The notes beneath the pieces are model-generated. The model did no database searches, was not told the origin of the DNA, and saw nothing but the letters and a program-made list of their open reading frames with translations. Shown in pieces: positions 4,716 through 6,836 of a stretch of DNA of 6,836 nucleotides. Where the stretch lies: assembly GCA_002305125.1 (NCBI GenBank), contig DBQG01000052.1:1-6836 (forward strand), given 5' to 3'. The stretch's first letter is position 1. Every line of letters begins with the position of its first letter. The DNA comes from Patescibacteria group bacterium UBA1400. GTDB taxonomy: Bacteria > Patescibacteriota > Microgenomatia > UBA1400. Made by a program: the position numbers and the translations under genes.

Positions 4716-5419
4716 TATGCAACCAAGTTCATTTCTTTTAATTTAGCTACTATCAAGTCTACTTCTTCTTTTAAAGTAAGATTTGAAGTATCAAGAATCC
4801 AAGCATCTTTTGCTATTTGTAAAGGATCAGTTTCTCTGGTGCTGTCATTTTTATCTCTTTTTTCCACATCTTTAACTACCTGAGCAAAAGTTATTTTTTC
4901 TCCGGCTTTTTGTAAATCTTTAAACCTTCTTCTGGCTCTAACTTCTAAAGTAGCCGTTAAATATATTTTTAAATCTGCATCAGGTAAAACAACAGTAGTT
5001 ATATCTCTACCCTCCATTACAACAGCCTGATTACTGGCAATCTGCTTTTGCAGTTTAACCAAATGTCGTCTCACTTTGGGAAAAACAGCAACCTGAGAAG
5101 ATCCCCAATGAAGCCTGGGAGTAAAAAGCTCATCAGTTACGTCCTTTCCGTTTAAATAAACGTCACAGAACCGTCCTTTTTTACTGGGCTGGGATAACTT
5201 AATCCTGCTTTTTGCTAAAACCTTAGTTAAAGGCTCTTCTTCCTCAAGGTTAAGTCCATACTGTAGGCCAAGCAAGGCCACAGCCCGATACATAGCTCCA
5301 GTATAAACATACAAAGCCCCTAGAGTTTGGGCTAAAAAATGAGCTCCTGCGCTTTTCCCTGCTCCTACGGGTCCATCTATGGCAATCTTAAGATTTTTTT
5401 TCTTTAACCTAATGCTCAT
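4715..5419 (-). CDS. cmk: Cytidylate (CMP/dCMP) kinase
   Basis: Phosphorylates CMP and dCMP with ATP, feeding RNA, DNA and CDP-lipid synthesis. Visible parts: P-loop IDGPVGAGKS at 14-23, TGAMYRAVALL at 40-50, VYLNGKDVTDEL at 87-98 in the CMP-binding insert, SSQVAVFPKVRRHLVKLQ at 107-124, EGRDITTVVLPDADLKIYLT at 136-155, the lid RARRRFKDLQ at 161-170, and RDKNDSTRETDPL plus ILDTSNLT at 188-215. The length of 234 is slightly above the usual 220-230 owing to a basic N-terminus. Odd residues: Y39 where most homologues have Asp (DTGA), A24 after the P-loop serine, and T141 where GRDIG is usual. It overlaps adk by 4 nt (ATGA) and map by 1 nt, which places it inside the adk-map unit where it is not normally found. 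A UMP/CMP-kinase alternative is unlikely, because the CMP-specific insert and the EGRD motif are present. Confidence 0.95.
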   Translation of the reverse strand: MSIRLKKKNLKIAIDGPVGAGKSAGAHFLAQTLGALYVYTGAMYRAVALLGLQYGLNLEEEEPLTKVLAKSRIKLSQPSKKGRFCDVYLNGKDVTDELFTPRLHWGSSQVAVFPKVRRHLVKLQKQIASNQAVVMEGRDITTVVLPDADLKIYLTATLEVRARRRFKDLQKAGEKITFAQVVKDVEKRDKNDSTRETDPLQIAKDAWILDTSNLTLKEEVDLIVAKLKEMNLVA

Positions 5420-5988
5420 TTCTTTATAACTTCCATTATCTCTTTAAAAATAGCTTCAATGGACTGCTCACCATTAATATGCCTTAATACTCCCTTGTCT
5501 TTATAAAGTTCTAAAACAGCCTCTTCACCTTTTTTGTAAAGTTTTAGCCTTTCTTTAATCTTATCTGGAGTATCATGAAGCTTACCATCAGGATTTCTTC
5601 TACCTCTTTTTAAAAGCCTTTTAATTGATTCTTCTTCACTAACATCTAAATAAAAAACATAATCAATCTTCTTGCCATATTTATCTAATTTATCTTCTAA
5701 AAAGTCTGCCTGAGAAGGATTGCGGGGGAAACCATCCAAAACCCATCCTTCTTGAACATCCGGCTCCTTAAGCCTGTTTTTCCACAAAACAAACATTTCT
5801 GAATCAGGAACATAATGCCCCTTGGCTAAAGATTCACGGCAGATATCCCCCATAATGCCTGAATCTGAAGCCGCATATTTCCGCACTAAGTCACCTGAGC
5901 CTAAATAAGGAAGACCCAGCACCTCAGCTGTTTGTTTTGCTTGAGTAGATTTACCTGATCCTTCAGGACCATAAAAGATGATATACAT
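5416..5988 (-). CDS. adk: Adenylate kinase, short (LID-domain-less) form
   Basis: Interconverts ATP + AMP and 2 ADP, and supplies precursor balance for the neighbouring genes. The P-loop is GPEGSGKS at 7-14 (most homologues GxPGAGKG). The AMP-binding segment is GSGDLVR at 30-36, and GWVLDGFPRNPSQADFL lies at 81-97. A short arginine-rich LID stretch, RGRRNPDGKLHDT at 128-140, replaces the roughly 30-residue zinc/beta LID of the long form and is followed by KERLKLYKK at 145-153. This gives 190 residues instead of about 214. Catalytic arginines are plausible at 36, 89, 128, 131 and 147. The start has a good Shine-Dalgarno. The gene follows secY after 61 nt, as in the spc operon, and its TGA stop overlaps the cmk start. 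Call as AMP kinase rests on family motifs and the secY-adk position. Confidence 0.95.
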   Translation of the reverse strand: MYIIFYGPEGSGKSTQAKQTAEVLGLPYLGSGDLVRKYAASDSGIMGDICRESLAKGHYVPDSEMFVLWKNRLKEPDVQEGWVLDGFPRNPSQADFLEDKLDKYGKKIDYVFYLDVSEEESIKRLLKRGRRNPDGKLHDTPDKIKERLKLYKKGEEAVLELYKDKGVLRHINGEQSIEAIFKEIMEVIKK

Positions 5989-5995
5989 TGCAGTG

Positions 5996-6001
5996 TCCTT
6001 T
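5996..6001 (-). promoter_or_regulatory. Shine-Dalgarno for adk
   Basis: The minus strand reads AAAGGA with a 7-nt spacer to the adk ATG. It confirms the chosen start and is the only well-spaced Shine-Dalgarno upstream of map in this window. Confidence 0.75.
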
Positions 6002-6015
6002 TTAAATTTTTTAAT

Positions 6016-6031
6016 TTTAAAATATTTTAAA
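6016..6031. repeat. 16-bp A/T-only palindrome in the secY-adk gap
   Basis: TTTAAAATATTTTAAA is a perfect palindrome in the 61-nt spacer between secY and adk. It has no G-C pairs, no loop and no following U tract. It may melt easily or resemble -10 elements (TAAAAT occurs within and beside it), but no -35 with good spacing is evident. No function is assigned. Confidence 0.35.
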
Positions 6032-6049
6032 GACCATTTAGCAAACTTC

Positions 6050-6836
6050 TTACTCTTTTAAAAATCCGTCATAGCTTCTCATCAGCAGTTGTGCTTCCAG
6101 GGATTTACTGGTTTCCAAAACAACCGAAACAATAATCAAAATACCTGTTCCGCCGATCATCATCGTAGTAATACCTGTTAAAGAACGGGCCAAAGTAGGT
6201 AAAATGGCAATAATGCCTAAAAATACAGCTCCTGCCAAAGTAATACGGATAATAATATAGTTTAAATAATTGGCAGTAGGTTTACCCGGCCTAATACCAG
6301 GAATAAAACCACCATGTTTTTTAATGTCTTCAGCAATCTTTTCGGGATTAAAAGTTACAGCCGTATAAAAATAAGTAAAACCAATTACCAAAAGAAAATA
6401 AATCAAATTATAAGAAAAAGAGTTAGGATTAAAAACCTTGTTTAAAAATAAAGCGATTGAGGATAGGGTAGGATTAGGTACGGTCTGTAAATACTGAGCA
6501 ATCATTGAAGGCAGAAGAACTAAAGAAACAGCAAAGATAATGGGAATTACCCCTGCCTGGTTAATTTTTAAAGGTAGGTAAGTACTGGTTCCGCCATAAG
6601 TCTTTCTTCCTCTTATTCTTCGGGCATAAGATATTTTAATCTGCCTTGAAGCCTGATCAACAAAAACAATTGCCCCCACCACCATTACCGCCATGACTAC
6701 AAAAATTAAAAGGTTAAAAAAGTTAATGGTTTGAGCAAGAGAAAATGTCTGAAACAAAGAAATAGGCATCCTGCCCACAATTCCGGCAAAAATAAGTAAG
6801 GAAATTCCGTTCCCAATACCATATTGAGAAATCAAT
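6050..6836 (-). CDS. secY: Protein translocase subunit SecY, C-terminal part; 5' end outside the window
   Basis: The channel subunit of the SecYEG translocon in the cytoplasmic membrane. The visible 261-262 codons correspond to roughly the last 60% of the protein, from just before transmembrane helix 5 to the stop. Diagnostic motifs are YGIGNGISLLIFAGIV (visible residues 5-20), the TM6-TM7 cytoplasmic loop with ARRIRGRKTYGG and TYLPLKINQAGVIP, and the TM8-TM9 loop TFNPEKIAEDIKK...GGFIPGIRPG (161-184), which carries the arginine needed for SecA/ribosome contact. TM10 is GGTGILIIVSVVLE, followed by a short cytosolic tail. Six hydrophobic segments (TM5-TM10) can be counted. The first visible TTG codon is an internal leucine, not a start. 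secY-adk is the conserved end of the spc operon. Confidence 0.98.
   Translation of the reverse strand, partial: LISQYGIGNGISLLIFAGIVGRMPISLFQTFSLAQTINFFNLLIFVVMAVMVVGAIVFVDQASRQIKISYARRIRGRKTYGGTSTYLPLKINQAGVIPIIFAVSLVLLPSMIAQYLQTVPNPTLSSIALFLNKVFNPNSFSYNLIYFLLVIGFTYFYTAVTFNPEKIAEDIKKHGGFIPGIRPGKPTANYLNYIIIRITLAGAVFLGIIAILPTLARSLTGITTMMIGGTGILIIVSVVLETSKSLEAQLLMRSYDGFLKE

Noticed and set aside
5989..6049. Possible promoter for adk in the secY-adk spacer (TTGCTA with TAAAAT-like hexamers)
   Set aside because: The best -35/-10 spacings are 17 nt to a poor hexamer or about 19 nt to TAAAAT. The spacer is so A/T-rich that -10 look-alikes occur several times. It is not separable from chance.
6833..6835. 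TTG at the window edge as a start codon of a short SecY
   Set aside because: The residues around it (LISQYGIGNG) are internal SecY sequence before TM5, so the gene simply continues beyond the window.
1..6836. A hidden novel system such as a toxin-antitoxin, defence module, CRISPR array, mobile element or tRNA
   Set aside because: All space is occupied by recognised housekeeping genes. The largest gap is 85 nt and is explained by terminator and promoter signals. No direct repeats, inverted terminal repeats or tRNA-like folds were seen by eye.
1..6836. Recoding of UGA as glycine, as in some CPR lineages
   Set aside because: TGA ends adk, rpsM and rplQ exactly where family lengths and the next starts expect it, and no in-frame TGA interrupts any gene.

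Overview
This window looks like part of the core translation locus of a small-genome bacterium. It is A+T-rich, every gene lies on the minus strand, and the genes are very tightly packed. Read 5'->3' on the minus strand (right to left in window coordinates) the order is secY (3' part) - adk - cmk - map - [terminator/promoter gap] - infA - rpmJ - rpsM - rpsK - rpsD - rpoA - rplQ - rplM - rpsI (5' part). This is the distal end of the bacterial spc operon joined to the alpha operon, followed directly by the uL13/uS9 pair. Zinc-binding uS4 and bL36, IF1, bL17 and an RNA polymerase alpha with a C-terminal domain show that it is bacterial. The compactness, the A/T bias, the lysine-rich tails on ribosomal proteins, the LID-less adenylate kinase and the direct rplQ-rplM-rpsI join suggest a Patescibacteria/CPR member, perhaps Microgenomates. 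That placement is an inference from style, not a phylogeny. TGA is used as a stop (adk, rpsM, rplQ), so the UGA=Gly code of Gracilibacteria/Absconditabacteria is not in use.

Region by region: 6836-5416 holds the SecY translocon C-terminal half and adenylate kinase. 5419-4715 holds a cytidylate kinase inserted between adk and map, which is the main departure from the textbook gene order. 4715-3957 holds methionine aminopeptidase. At 3872-3956 there is an 85-nt gap with a hairpin plus U7 tract that reads as an intrinsic terminator. A plausible extended -10 promoter is threaded through it and could restart transcription for the second block. From 3871 to 1 come infA, rpmJ, rpsM, rpsK, rpsD, rpoA, rplQ, rplM and rpsI, separated by at most 23 nt or overlapping by 1 or 4 nt.

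Together the genes cover initiation (IF1), ribosome assembly (uS13, uS11, uS4, uS9, bL17, uL13, bL36), transcription (RpoA), membrane insertion of nascent proteins (SecY), N-terminal Met removal (Map) and nucleotide supply (Adk, Cmk). Six of the twelve gene junctions are stop/start overlaps (TAATG or ATGA), which implies translational coupling. I see no mobile element, CRISPR array, tRNA, rRNA or unknown protein family. The interest lies in gene order, junction architecture and unusual residues, not in a new system.
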